A stretch of 36,582 nucleotides of DNA from Clostridia bacterium. GTDB lineage: Bacteria > Bacillota > Thermoanaerobacteria > Thermoanaerobacterales > Thermoanaerobacteraceae. A program made the position numbers and the translations under genes. Shown in pieces: positions 16,404 to 26,231 of this stretch. Position 1 is the stretch's first letter. Each line of letters begins with the position of its first letter. The stretch is taken from positions 1-36,582 of the forward strand of contig DULG01000083.1 in the NCBI GenBank assembly GCA_012840485.1, written 5' to 3'. The notes under the pieces are model-generated. The model ran no database searches. It was not told the origin of the DNA and saw only the letters and a list, made by a program, of their open reading frames with translations.

Positions 16404-17346
16404 CGTAGCTTTCCTCCTCTGTTGTAAGTTCTAAGAACACTTCTTCTAAACTGTATCCTAATGGCTTAAGTTCTAATATTGGAAAACCTTTTTTAGCAAA
16501 AGCAAAAAACATCTCTTTTCTTATGTCTTTGTCAGCAGAGGACTCTACTGTCAATTTTACTACATTATCTTGATCAATTTCTGCTTCCACATTAGTAACT
16601 CCCTCAATGTTCTCTATAGCCCTCACTACTTCCTCATAAGGTCCCTCTACCTTTACAAAATATCTGCGGGCATTTTGCAAAGCTGCTGACAGATTTTCTG
16701 TTTTGTCCATTGCCACGATTTTCCCTCTGTTGATTATAATAACTCTGTCACACACCATACTGACTTCTGGCAATATGTGAGTGCTTAAAATTATGGTATG
16801 TTTTTCTCCCAATTTTTTTATTATATCCCTTATCTCTTTAATCTGTTTGGGGTCAAGTCCAACTGTGGGTTCATCTAATACTAATACTTCTGGGTCCCCT
16901 ATTATTGCTTGGGCAAGTCCTACCCTTTGCTTGTAACCGCGAGATAAGTTTTTTATGAGCCTTTTTCTCACATCAATCAATCCAACCTCATGCATGATTC
17001 TTTCTACATCTTCTCTTCTCTTTTTAGCAGGAACTCCTTTTATTCCACCTACAAAATGAAGATATGCCTCCACCATCATGTCCAAATACAAAGGCGGTAC
17101 TTCTGGCAAGTATCCAATATGCTTCTTCGCCTCAATTGGCTGTTCAACTATGTCGTATCCTGCAATTTTTATGGTACCACTGGTTGGAGGCATATAGCCT
17201 GTTATCATTTTCATAGTTGTGGTTTTACCAGCCCCATTAGGTCCTAAAAAGCCAACTATCTCTCCTTTATCCACAGAAAAACTTATATTATCTACTGCTT
17301 TGCGAGTGCCGTAGACTTTTGTGACGTTTTTTAGCTCTACCATCAT
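16369..17346 (-). CDS. ABC transporter ATP-binding protein (GldA-like)
   Basis: A 325-residue ATPase with Walker A GPNGAGKTT near residue 40, signature LSRGYKQRVGLAQA near 135, Walker B VLVLDEPTVGLDP near 155 and the H-loop in STHILPEV near 190. The 90-residue C-terminal extension is usual for ATPases of ABC-2 exporters. It is the first gene of the four-gene operon. The frame is open to 17391, but the tandem ATGATG at 17346 follows GGAGGG and is where the family N-terminus (MVELKNVTKVYG) begins. Confidence 0.9.
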   Translation of the reverse strand: MMVELKNVTKVYGTRKAVDNISFSVDKGEIVGFLGPNGAGKTTTMKMITGYMPPTSGTIKIAGYDIVEQPIEAKKHIGYLPEVPPLYLDMMVEAYLHFVGGIKGVPAKKRREDVERIMHEVGLIDVRKRLIKNLSRGYKQRVGLAQAIIGDPEVLVLDEPTVGLDPKQIKEIRDIIKKLGEKHTIILSTHILPEVSMVCDRVIIINRGKIVAMDKTENLSAALQNARRYFVKVEGPYEEVVRAIENIEGVTNVEAEIDQDNVVKLTVESSADKDIRKEMFFAFAKKGFPILELKPLGYSLEEVFLELTTEEESYDENAGNIKEGA

Positions 17347-17395
17347 ATCTGTCTCAACCCTCCATTTTACATAGTATGGAAATTGTATCATAAAA

Positions 17396-17424
17396 TTATT
17401 AAAAATTTGTGTACAAATTGTTAA
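17396..17424 (-). promoter_or_regulatory. Promoter of the ABC/Gld operon with a palindrome in its spacer
   Basis: Minus strand: TTAACA (17424-17419), a 17-base spacer, TAATAA (17401-17396). The spacer almost exactly contains an inverted repeat, AATTTGT-gt-ACAAATT (17404-17419). A dyad placed between -35 and -10 is a typical operator site. The regulator is not encoded in this window. Confidence 0.4.
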
Positions 17425-17440
17425 GCATTAGTTAAGATTG

Positions 17441-17486
17441 AAAAAAAGGATAAGAAGAAGCCATTACTGCCAACTTCTTCTCACCC
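17441..17486 (-). terminator. Intrinsic terminator of the glucan synthase gene
   Basis: A 13-base-pair stem (17486-17474 with 17460-17448, two G-T pairs) with a 13-base loop, followed by seven Ts on the minus strand. The stop codon (17483-17481) is inside the left arm. It separates the synthase from the ABC operon downstream. Confidence 0.85.
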
Positions 17487-20400
17487 CATTATAACTGACA
17501 CTTTGTGAACATTTCCTTCATCCTCTAATTCAATGACTTTATCTAAAATAGGTTTCCCATCTAAATATACCTCTTTTATGCCTTTGTTAACTCTACTTGG
17601 ATTTGCCACTTCTATTATATACTTTGTCTTGCCATACATATATTCTATCACAAAACTGTCCCAATTTTTAGGTATACATGGGTCTATACCAATCTTTTTT
17701 CCATATTTTTTTACCCCTAAAATGTGTTCAATTGCTACTCTGTACATCCACCCTGCCGCACCAGTGTACCAAGTCCATCCTCCTCTTCCTGTGTGAGGAT
17801 CCACAGTATACACATCTGCTGCCATTACATAGGGCTCTACTTTGTACTTCATGCATTCAATAGGCGTCCTCGTGTGATTTATTGGATTTATCATGTTGTA
17901 AAGTTTCCATGCTGTGTCTCCATCTCCCAACTCCGTAAAAGCTAGTATCACCCAAGCTGCTGCATGAGTATACTGTCCTCCGTTTTCTCTTACTCCTGGC
18001 ACATATCCTTTTATATATCCTGGATTTAAATCGCCACTGTCAAAAGGAGGAGTCAGCAGTTTAATTATTCCTTCTTCTTCATTTACCAAATAATTTACTA
18101 CAGCTTGCATTGCTTCTTTTGCCCTTGTTTCTTTTCCTCCTTTTGAAATTAAAGCCCAAGATTGGGAGAGAGAATCAATCTTACACTCTGAATTATCTAT
18201 CGACCCTAAAGGCGTGCCATCGTCAAAGTAAGCCCTTCTGTACCAGCTTCCATCCCATGCGTTTTCCTCTATAGATTTTATTAAACTCTCCGCTACTTCC
18301 TGATACTTTTCTTTTCTTCCATTATCACCTTCCTTTTCACATATATTTGTAAATTTTCTGAGGATGGTGTATAAAAACCATCCAAGCCATACACTTTCCC
18401 CTCTTCCTTTGTAACCCACCTTGTTCATACCGTCATTCCAGTCACCACTGCCCATGAGGGGCAATCCATGTTCTCCAAATTTTAATGAATAGTCTATAGC
18501 TTTTATGCAATGTTCATATACTGTGCCTTTTGTTTCAGATATGCGAGGTATTGAATATCTTTCTTCCTCTTCATCTTTTAAAGATACATCTTCTAAATAA
18601 TTTACTTCTATGTCCAATATAGACCAATCTCCCGTTTTTTCTATATAGTCAGCTGTAACATATGGAAGCCACAACAAGTCATCGGAAAACTTTGTCCTTA
18701 TGCCTTTGTTTAGTACAGGATGCCACCAATGTTGCACATCTCCTTCAAGAAATTGATGCTGGCAAGCGTTGACTATTTGATTTTTTGTAAATTCTGGCTC
18801 TAGGCATACCATATTCATAGCATCCTGCAATTGGTCTCTAAAACCATAAGCTCCTCCCGATTGATAAAAAGCAGACCTTGCCCACAATCTGCAGGCAATT
18901 GTCTGATAAGGCAGCCATCCGTTTACAAGTAAATCCAGTGACTTGTCAGGAGTTTTAACCTGTATCCTTTCTAACAGGTTTTTCCAAAATTCTTTGACTT
19001 CTTCTAATTCCTTCTTACAACTTTCTACCTCCCTGTATTTTGAAATTAACAGTTTTGCTTCTTCTTCATTTTTAGCATGGCCTAATATAACCACAAATTC
19101 TTTTTCTTCGTTTGCTTTTATGTCAGCAGAAAATTCAATTGCTGCGCAAAGGTCTTGTGACAATCCTTCAGTATTTGACAAAGTCTCATATTCTAAAGCC
19201 TGTGGAGCTTTCAAATTTGAAGCAACTCCTAGGAATTCTCCTCTTTCACTTTCATAAGAATTTATTTTTTCTGAAGTTCCCACAAAAGCTATCCTTTTCG
19301 GGAAGTCTTCATTATACACATTTTTTATCAGCAAAACTTTTGTCTCTTCATCAAATTTTGCCACATGGTAGGAAGAAGTTAACTCATCAGTCACTCCCAA
19401 CACAGGCCTTACGTAGTAAATCACTTGAAGAGTTCTATCCTCACCGGTCATATTTTTAATCTTCACTAAGTTTATTTTCACAGAATCCTCTTTAGGCACA
19501 AACATTGTAAGTTGTTGTTTTAGTCCGTAATTTGTCGCTTCAAAGGAAGAGTATCCAAAACCGTGCCTTACATAGTGAACTTTAGACTTCCCTATAGGTA
19601 GAGGAGTAGTTGTCCACTTTTCTCCTGTCATTTTATCTAATAGATAAATCACCTCTCCAGGGGGGTCTAAAACAGGGTCATTGTACCACGGAGTCAACTT
19701 ATACTCTCTACTATTTTCTGCCCAAGTATAACCTGCCCCCACCTCAGACACTTGAAAGCCAAAATTAGGATTGGAAATTATGTTTATCCACGGAGCAGGC
19801 GTGCTCTTCCCTTCCCATTTTATAACATACTCTTTCCCATCGGCAGCAAAGCCTCCAAAGCCATTGTAATAGTCTAATTGCAACTCTTCTATTTTGTCCT
19901 CTACATAATTTCTTTGATCTTTTACCGAATTTCTAAGCTTTAGTACTTTTTTCTCCGTTTTAACCATTATTTGGTTATAGATGGATTCATTTTTGCCGTC
20001 AAATCTGAGGGCTGCAACAGTGTTTAAGAGGTAAATATCTTCTTCTTTTAAGTTGTTCTCCTGTAATAAATATACCCCCCCATATCTGCTAAAAATATCA
20101 TAGGTGAAAGTGGTAGTAATTAACTCTTTTATTTTATCATTTAAAGGCTGTAAATAACCGCTTTTGTCTTTGTTAAGTATTACAAGGTCAATATTTACCC
20201 CTTTCATCTTCCAATACTCATAAGCCTTTAAAAACCACTTCACCATTTCTAATTCTTCCATTTTTTCAATCTCTATCAACGCAATGGGCAAATCTCCTGA
20301 AATTCCATACGCCCAAAGCCCTGATTGTCCCTTCACATTTTTCAAAATCAGGTCCTCTCTTAGCTTCCTTTGAGGGCTTATAAACAGAAGGTGTGGCAGC

Positions 20401-23400
20401 ATCCTCTGGAACAATCCCAACTCTCTTGGTTTTAAATTTAGATAGTTCAGCTCTACTCTGCTTCGGGTCCAGGAAATCTCAAAGGCTCTTTCTACTACAT
20501 TCTCTTCTTTGTACTTTGAAGCAATCTTTATAGCTTCCTCTCTGCTTTCAGTTATTGCAGAAATGTATACTATTTTTGCCACTTCTCCCGGCATTACCTT
20601 TATCCTTTTTCTCAAGCTTACAATAGAGTCTAAAACTGCTCCCTCTGTATTGGAAAGGGGCTGGTCAGCCTCCAAAACAATTGGATTTTTTAAACTTCTT
20701 CCTCTTCCTATAAATTTTGACCTGTCAGTCTCAAACTGAGTATCTCCTACAATTTCTCCACTTAAAACTGCTACCTTGTGAACAGCCCATAGCTTTGGCT
20801 TTTCTGGCTCTCTCGGCCTCCTGCAGACTAAAATCGCATCTTCCTCTTTTAAAAATTCTGTCTTCACAAAAAGTTTATTAAAGGCAGGATGAGCTACATC
20901 TGTCGGCAAATCTATTAAACTTATCTCTCCAAAACTTGTAACCTCAAGTATTCTCGGGTGTTTGCTGTGATTTTTTAAAGTCAATCGCCTTATCTCCACA
21001 TCGTCCTCAGGAGATATGGTAATCTCTAAGTAAGTATCTATATTTCCTACTCTTTTGAAATATTCCGCTTTATCGGCAGAGAAAACAACCCTGTAATTCT
21101 GCCCTTTTTCATAAAAAGGTGCAAAAGTAGCTGACCACACAGTATTAGAATTTACATTCTGTACAAACAGGAAAGTGCCAAAGTCCTGAGCCAAATCCCT
21201 TCTCCATCTTGTCAGGAAAATCCCTTTGTTGTTTTTGCTATATCCAGTACCTCTCTCTGTAAGCATCACAAAATATTTTCCACTTGACAAAATATGAACT
21301 TCTGGCAGCCAGGTTTTTGATTCTCCTAATACCCTCACAAAATCTCCTTCGTCTTTTTTAACTTTTTGTACTTTCCTGGTTTCTTCTCTTTCTTCTCTAG
21401 TTATATCCAGATACATTGGCATTTTTTCCTGCAGTAGCAACTGTGCAGCTTTTATGCGAGGGTCCTTATGGAATCTTTTTTGCATTATATTGTCACTTAT
21501 AAAATTGTCTAAGGCAACAAAAATCATTCCCTGATGATGTGCCATAAAGCTTTTGACGATCGCATTTTTCTTTCCAAAAGGTATCCTCTCAGGTGTGTAG
21601 TCTATAGCTTCGTAAAATCCGTATTCTCCCTCTGCCCCTTCTTTTTTGAGAAATTCTATATTCTGAAGTACCCCTTCAGGGTCTACTAAAATAGCCAGTA
21701 GTGAACCGTAAGGAGCTACCACTTTGTCATGGGAAAGCCCCCTTTTAAGCCCTAGACTGGGAACACCAAATGCTTTGTATTGGTAATTTAAACTCATGTC
21801 AAAAGCGTAAAATCCTGATTCAGAGATACCCCATGGTATACTTAATTTTTTCCCATATTCTTTTTGCATTTTCGCAGCAAAAGTATAAGTTTCATCCAGC
21901 AAAGTGTTTTGATAGTTTTTCATTATTAAAAGAGGCATAAAATACTCAAACATAGTGCCAGACCAGGACACCAATCCCTTGTAGCGATTTTCTCTTGTCA
22001 ACATTCTCCCTAATTTGAACCAGTGCTTTTTGTCAACTTCTCTTTTTGCAATAGCTATAAAACTTGCCTGCCTTGCTTCAGAAGCCAGCAAGTCATAATA
22101 GGATTTAGTAAGTTTTTCTTCTTCAACATTATACCCTATAGAGAAAAGTTGTCTCTTCTCATCATAGAGATGTCTGAATTCTGTGTTCTTAACTAAGTTT
22201 TCAATTGTATCGCTCAATTTCACAATCTTTTCTTCCAAGCTTTCTATTTGAGAAAGTGCCCTAGATATTTTTTCTTTCTGCCCTTCTAACACTATTCTCT
22301 CTTTTTCTGAAACTTTTTCTAAGCTATCTTCTAATTCTGACAAATAGCTTTTATAAACTTTTTTTAGTTCCTTTAAAGAAGTGTTCTCCTCAAAAACCTC
22401 CCTGTACCTTTTAAAAACATCCAACTCTTTTTCTTTATCTTCAAATTCCATCCATGACAAAAAGTCTTTTATTTCTTTTTTAAATTTTCCAATTGCGTTT
22501 AATACTTTTTCTTCTGAAGTTTGCTGTTCAATTTTTTCTAACAATATTTTCCATTCAGATGGCTGCAATACTCCCTTTCCTAAAATATTTGTGAAAATTT
22601 TCTTATCAATTTCTTCAGCCTTTAACATCTTTATAGTATCTTTTAAGCCTCTTACAAATTCAATATCCACAAGAGGCCTATTTAAAAATTCTCTTATAGC
22701 TTCTTTTACAGTCATTAAATAACCTACCAGATTCCCACTGTCCACTGTTGAAACATAATAGGGCCTTAAAGGCTCTAAAGTACAGGTGTTGTACCAGTTG
22801 TACAAATGTCCATTCCATTTTTCCATTTTCTTAAGTGTTTCAACCGTTTTTTCAATTCTATCTACCATTTCAGTAGTAGTTATATAACCCAAATCCCTTG
22901 ATCCAACTACTGACACCAGATAAAGGCCTATGTTTGTAGGTGAAGTCCTCTCAGCAATTCCATTTGGTGGGTCCTCTTGAAAATTATCCGGGGGCAAATA
23001 GTGTTGTTTTTCTGTAACAAAATCTTCAAAAAATCTCCAGGTTTTTCTCGCAATCAGCCTCAATTCCTCTATTTTTTCCTGTGAGACAGTCTTTAACTTT
23101 GGAATCAAAAGCTGACTTATATAAAAAGCAATATAGGGAGAAATAGCCCAAATCAAAAATATCAACATTGCCCAAATTAAACTCTGCGGCTTAAAATAGC
23201 TTGTCAGCGCAAGTAAAGCCGCTCCTTCAGCTATTGACATCCACATTCTTCTAAAAAAGCTGGCAAAGTCATTCTTAAGCCTTTTTTCCATATCAGCAGC
23301 TGTAACCCATTCTAATAAATTCCTTTTCGTTACATATAATCTAACAAGCGTTCTCACTATTGCATCTGACATAATGTAAGCCTGATAAGGCAGAAATACA

Positions 23401-26123
23401 AAATTAAGTAGGGATTGATAAAAAGCCGCCTCTATACCTGTTATAACAGCTTTATATCTCTTTTCCCAATACTGCCTCCACTGTCCTTTAAAAATGACAT
23501 CCACTAAAGCAGGTATCACAGGAAAAAACACTGTCAAAACAGCAACTGTAAGCCAGAAAGGGCTGCTCCCCGGCAAAAAGGTAAAACCTAAAAGAAGCAT
23601 TATCACTAGAGCAATTGAAATAACACTTCTTCTTAAATTATCTATAATTTTCCATTTAGTTATCAAAGAAAGAGGGTTTTTCACTATTTCTCCTCTTCTA
23701 TTTTTTATTTTAGACTTCAAATAAGGTAGTAACTGCCAATCACCCCTTACCCACCTGTGCAATCTCATCATATGGGAATTGTACTTTGATGGAAAGCCGT
23801 CTATTAATTCAACATCTGTTACCAAACCTGTTCTCACAAAAGACCCTTCTAAAAGGTCATGGCTCAAAATAGAGTTATCGGGTATAGTATCCCTTAAAAG
23901 GTCTCTAAATACATCTACATCGTATATCCCTTTACCTGTGTAAATTCCTTCCCCAAACAAATCCTGATAAACATCTGAAACGGCTGTAGTGTAAGGGTCT
24001 ATTCCTCCTTCTCCTGCATATATCTTTGAAAACAAAGAGGCATTTGCGCTTTCTATATCAATACCTATTCTCGGCTGCAATAAGCCATAGCCTTCCACAA
24101 CTATACCTTCATCTTTATCGATTACTGCTCTATTTAAAGGGTGCAATAGAGTGCCTATTAATTTTTTAGCAGCATCAATTGGCAAATTCGTATCTGCATC
24201 TAAAGTTATTACATACTTTATATTTAACTTAGTAACATCGTCACTTACCACATAAAAACTTGTGTCCTCTTTCCCCCTCAGAAGGTCATTAAATTCTACC
24301 AAAGCTCCTCTTTTTCTCTCCCACCCCATCCAGCTTTTTTGCATTTGGTTGTACTGCCTTTTTCTGTGGAAATAGTAAAATATCTTTTCTCCATCTTTAG
24401 AATATTTCTCATTTAACTTTTCAATTTCTTCTAGCACACATTTTACAATCTTTTCATCCTCTGGCATCACTTCAAAAGGAGCATCTTTAAAATCCCCCAG
24501 CAATCCAAAATACAAGTTTTTCTCCCTATTGGCGTGATAGTACACCTCAAGATTTTCAATCAACTCTTTTGCCCTCTTTTCATCCGTCAAAAGAGAAGAA
24601 ATGACCACCATCGTTCTTGTACTTTCTGGTATGCCCTCTTTCAATTCAATTTTAGGCAATATCACTGGCTTAAAGATGTGCATCAAAATCCAATTTGTTA
24701 ACTGAACTGAAATTTCACTGAGAGGTATTAAAAGGACTGTGCCTGAGAGAAAAAGCACCCACCAATTATTTGTAAAATTATGTAAATATTTTATTACAAA
24801 AAATTTCTCTATTACTAAAAAGAGTAAAATAAGCCCAAAGTACAAAGTAGAAGGCCTCTTTTGGGCAACTCTTGTCAAAGTCAAAAACTTTTTCTTCCTG
24901 TTATTTAGCTTGCTCTCAAGGATGCTTCTACCTTTGCCAATGAGATAAAACCCTACATGATTTATATATCCCAATTTCCCTTCCTGCTCTATCACTTCTT
25001 TAGCGCATTCAATTGCCTTTTTAGCGACGTAAGTCTCAGAGATATTATAATATTTGGCTAATTTTTCTATTTCATGCCTGTAATAGTCCCTTGAATCAAA
25101 GTCCATCTGAGGATAGGTGCCATCGGGGTCCTGCCTTAGAACCTGCTCTACAGAACTCAAATTTTCAAAAATGTCTGCCCAATTAAGTGTCGAAACAGTT
25201 TTTAAACTTGTAATGGCATTACCTATAGAAATTTGTCTTTTAGCCTGCAGTTGATGGGCTTTTTCTGCAATGCCACTAATGCTGGTGTCATATTCCATCA
25301 AAATCTTCTCTATAGTTTGTATGAGATTAGCAGAGTTATTTCCTTCCCTTTTAAGCTTGCTTACCAAATGCTCAATAAATTGTAAAGGAAATCTATCCCC
25401 AACATTAATATTGCTCTTTATCAGTTTTTTGACTTCCTCATATTGCATCTCTTTTTCCAAGATAAGAGCCCATATTCTTTCTGCTTTTTCTCCTTGCTGT
25501 CGGCTCTCTACAATTCCCTCACAAATTTTCTTGATTTTTTCTATCAAAGCAATGCGTATCATAAGGCTTAATGCCCACAGCTCAGAGCTAGAAAGCAAAG
25601 TCTTTGTCTGATAAGCCTTTATAAAATTAATTATAGCTTTTTCATCAATTTTTCCATCAGTGTGAAGAACTAGCTCAAAAGCTATAGCATATATTCTTGG
25701 GTAACCTTTGAATAAACCATTTTTAAGCCCTGGAAGCCCCGAATAATAACTTTTTGACAAACTTTTCCTTATTTCCTTAACTTGCTCTTCGATTATATAA
25801 AAGTTATCTAACAACCACTCCTCTTCTTGAGAAATATAGACATCCTCTTCTTTTAAAATGCTGTTCAAATTTCTGTAAACATTCTTTATGTAGTTGTAGT
25901 TTTTATTCATCCGCGGAATTAGCAAATAGGATAATTTAGTTCTCTTCATTATGTTGTGATTCTGCGCTATTTCTGCTGCATGTTTTTCCATTTCCTCCGA
26001 ACTTAAAATAATATCGTCAAAATCTCCTATAGAATCTTCCTTACCCCATGTAGGCTTTTTTGAAATATGTACAACAAACGCGGCTATTAGAAGCAAGATA
26101 GCTCCTATCAACACATACTCCAT
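17481..26123 (-). CDS. Cyclic beta-1,2-glucan synthase (GT84, cyclisation domain, GH94)
   Basis: A 2880-residue membrane protein. Residue 1-20 is a membrane helix and about 20-420 is helical. TM helices near 425-490 precede the GT84 glycosyltransferase core with LDADTNLP near 645 and HRWVRGDW near 793 (QxxRW-like), and more TM helices follow at about 830-1000. A middle domain of about 1000-1585 matches the cyclisation (transglycosylation) domain, now GH189. The C-terminal third contains the GH94 (phosphorylase-like) domain with SGDWNDGMN near 2557. Glutamates E1349 (in SEARQ) and E1435 (in GISESGFY) are 86 residues apart, the spacing I recall for the catalytic pair E1356/E1442 of the Thermoanaerobacter italicus enzyme. 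The family makes the glucan from UDP-glucose, trims it and closes the ring. The start has GAGGGAG 10 bases upstream. No frameshift is seen. Confidence 0.93.
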   Translation of the reverse strand: MEYVLIGAILLLIAAFVVHISKKPTWGKEDSIGDFDDIILSSEEMEKHAAEIAQNHNIMKRTKLSYLLIPRMNKNYNYIKNVYRNLNSILKEEDVYISQEEEWLLDNFYIIEEQVKEIRKSLSKSYYSGLPGLKNGLFKGYPRIYAIAFELVLHTDGKIDEKAIINFIKAYQTKTLLSSSELWALSLMIRIALIEKIKKICEGIVESRQQGEKAERIWALILEKEMQYEEVKKLIKSNINVGDRFPLQFIEHLVSKLKREGNNSANLIQTIEKILMEYDTSISGIAEKAHQLQAKRQISIGNAITSLKTVSTLNWADIFENLSSVEQVLRQDPDGTYPQMDFDSRDYYRHEIEKLAKYYNISETYVAKKAIECAKEVIEQEGKLGYINHVGFYLIGKGRSILESKLNNRKKKFLTLTRVAQKRPSTLYFGLILLFLVIEKFFVIKYLHNFTNNWWVLFLSGTVLLIPLSEISVQLTNWILMHIFKPVILPKIELKEGIPESTRTMVVISSLLTDEKRAKELIENLEVYYHANREKNLYFGLLGDFKDAPFEVMPEDEKIVKCVLEEIEKLNEKYSKDGEKIFYYFHRKRQYNQMQKSWMGWERKRGALVEFNDLLRGKEDTSFYVVSDDVTKLNIKYVITLDADTNLPIDAAKKLIGTLLHPLNRAVIDKDEGIVVEGYGLLQPRIGIDIESANASLFSKIYAGEGGIDPYTTAVSDVYQDLFGEGIYTGKGIYDVDVFRDLLRDTIPDNSILSHDLLEGSFVRTGLVTDVELIDGFPSKYNSHMMRLHRWVRGDWQLLPYLKSKIKNRRGEIVKNPLSLITKWKIIDNLRRSVISIALVIMLLLGFTFLPGSSPFWLTVAVLTVFFPVIPALVDVIFKGQWRQYWEKRYKAVITGIEAAFYQSLLNFVFLPYQAYIMSDAIVRTLVRLYVTKRNLLEWVTAADMEKRLKNDFASFFRRMWMSIAEGAALLALTSYFKPQSLIWAMLIFLIWAISPYIAFYISQLLIPKLKTVSQEKIEELRLIARKTWRFFEDFVTEKQHYLPPDNFQEDPPNGIAERTSPTNIGLYLVSVVGSRDLGYITTTEMVDRIEKTVETLKKMEKWNGHLYNWYNTCTLEPLRPYYVSTVDSGNLVGYLMTVKEAIREFLNRPLVDIEFVRGLKDTIKMLKAEEIDKKIFTNILGKGVLQPSEWKILLEKIEQQTSEEKVLNAIGKFKKEIKDFLSWMEFEDKEKELDVFKRYREVFEENTSLKELKKVYKSYLSELEDSLEKVSEKERIVLEGQKEKISRALSQIESLEEKIVKLSDTIENLVKNTEFRHLYDEKRQLFSIGYNVEEEKLTKSYYDLLASEARQASFIAIAKREVDKKHWFKLGRMLTRENRYKGLVSWSGTMFEYFMPLLIMKNYQNTLLDETYTFAAKMQKEYGKKLSIPWGISESGFYAFDMSLNYQYKAFGVPSLGLKRGLSHDKVVAPYGSLLAILVDPEGVLQNIEFLKKEGAEGEYGFYEAIDYTPERIPFGKKNAIVKSFMAHHQGMIFVALDNFISDNIMQKRFHKDPRIKAAQLLLQEKMPMYLDITREEREETRKVQKVKKDEGDFVRVLGESKTWLPEVHILSSGKYFVMLTERGTGYSKNNKGIFLTRWRRDLAQDFGTFLFVQNVNSNTVWSATFAPFYEKGQNYRVVFSADKAEYFKRVGNIDTYLEITISPEDDVEIRRLTLKNHSKHPRILEVTSFGEISLIDLPTDVAHPAFNKLFVKTEFLKEEDAILVCRRPREPEKPKLWAVHKVAVLSGEIVGDTQFETDRSKFIGRGRSLKNPIVLEADQPLSNTEGAVLDSIVSLRKRIKVMPGEVAKIVYISAITESREEAIKIASKYKEENVVERAFEISWTRSRVELNYLNLKPRELGLFQRMLPHLLFISPQRKLREDLILKNVKGQSGLWAYGISGDLPIALIEIEKMEELEMVKWFLKAYEYWKMKGVNIDLVILNKDKSGYLQPLNDKIKELITTTFTYDIFSRYGGVYLLQENNLKEEDIYLLNTVAALRFDGKNESIYNQIMVKTEKKVLKLRNSVKDQRNYVEDKIEELQLDYYNGFGGFAADGKEYVIKWEGKSTPAPWINIISNPNFGFQVSEVGAGYTWAENSREYKLTPWYNDPVLDPPGEVIYLLDKMTGEKWTTTPLPIGKSKVHYVRHGFGYSSFEATNYGLKQQLTMFVPKEDSVKINLVKIKNMTGEDRTLQVIYYVRPVLGVTDELTSSYHVAKFDEETKVLLIKNVYNEDFPKRIAFVGTSEKINSYESERGEFLGVASNLKAPQALEYETLSNTEGLSQDLCAAIEFSADIKANEEKEFVVILGHAKNEEEAKLLISKYREVESCKKELEEVKEFWKNLLERIQVKTPDKSLDLLVNGWLPYQTIACRLWARSAFYQSGGAYGFRDQLQDAMNMVCLEPEFTKNQIVNACQHQFLEGDVQHWWHPVLNKGIRTKFSDDLLWLPYVTADYIEKTGDWSILDIEVNYLEDVSLKDEEEERYSIPRISETKGTVYEHCIKAIDYSLKFGEHGLPLMGSGDWNDGMNKVGYKGRGESVWLGWFLYTILRKFTNICEKEGDNGRKEKYQEVAESLIKSIEENAWDGSWYRRAYFDDGTPLGSIDNSECKIDSLSQSWALISKGGKETRAKEAMQAVVNYLVNEEEGIIKLLTPPFDSGDLNPGYIKGYVPGVRENGGQYTHAAAWVILAFTELGDGDTAWKLYNMINPINHTRTPIECMKYKVEPYVMAADVYTVDPHTGRGGWTWYTGAAGWMYRVAIEHILGVKKYGKKIGIDPCIPKNWDSFVIEYMYGKTKYIIEVANPSRVNKGIKEVYLDGKPILDKVIELEDEGNVHKVSVIMG

Positions 26124-26193
26124 AGTATGTCAACTCCCTCACTGCAATTTAGTGCTAAAAATATTATTCCCTCAAGTTTGAAATTTTAAAGCA

Positions 26194-26231
26194 TAAAAAA
26201 AATAAAAGCTCCTAATATTTAGGCTTTTATT
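26194..26231 (-). terminator. Terminator after corA
   Basis: AATAAAAG (26201-26208) pairs with CTTTTATT (26224-26231), with an inner CCTAA/TTAGG stem and a small bulge. A T-rich tract follows on the minus strand. It overlaps the corA stop. The glucan synthase therefore probably has its own promoter in 26124-26193, where I see only a weak TAATAT and no clear -35. Confidence 0.6.

Noticed and set aside
24739..24948. Plus-strand open frames opposite the glucan synthase, his and met genes
   Set aside because: They lie antisense to strongly supported genes, lack ribosome sites and recognisable domains, and reflect the AT-rich codon bias of the coding strand.
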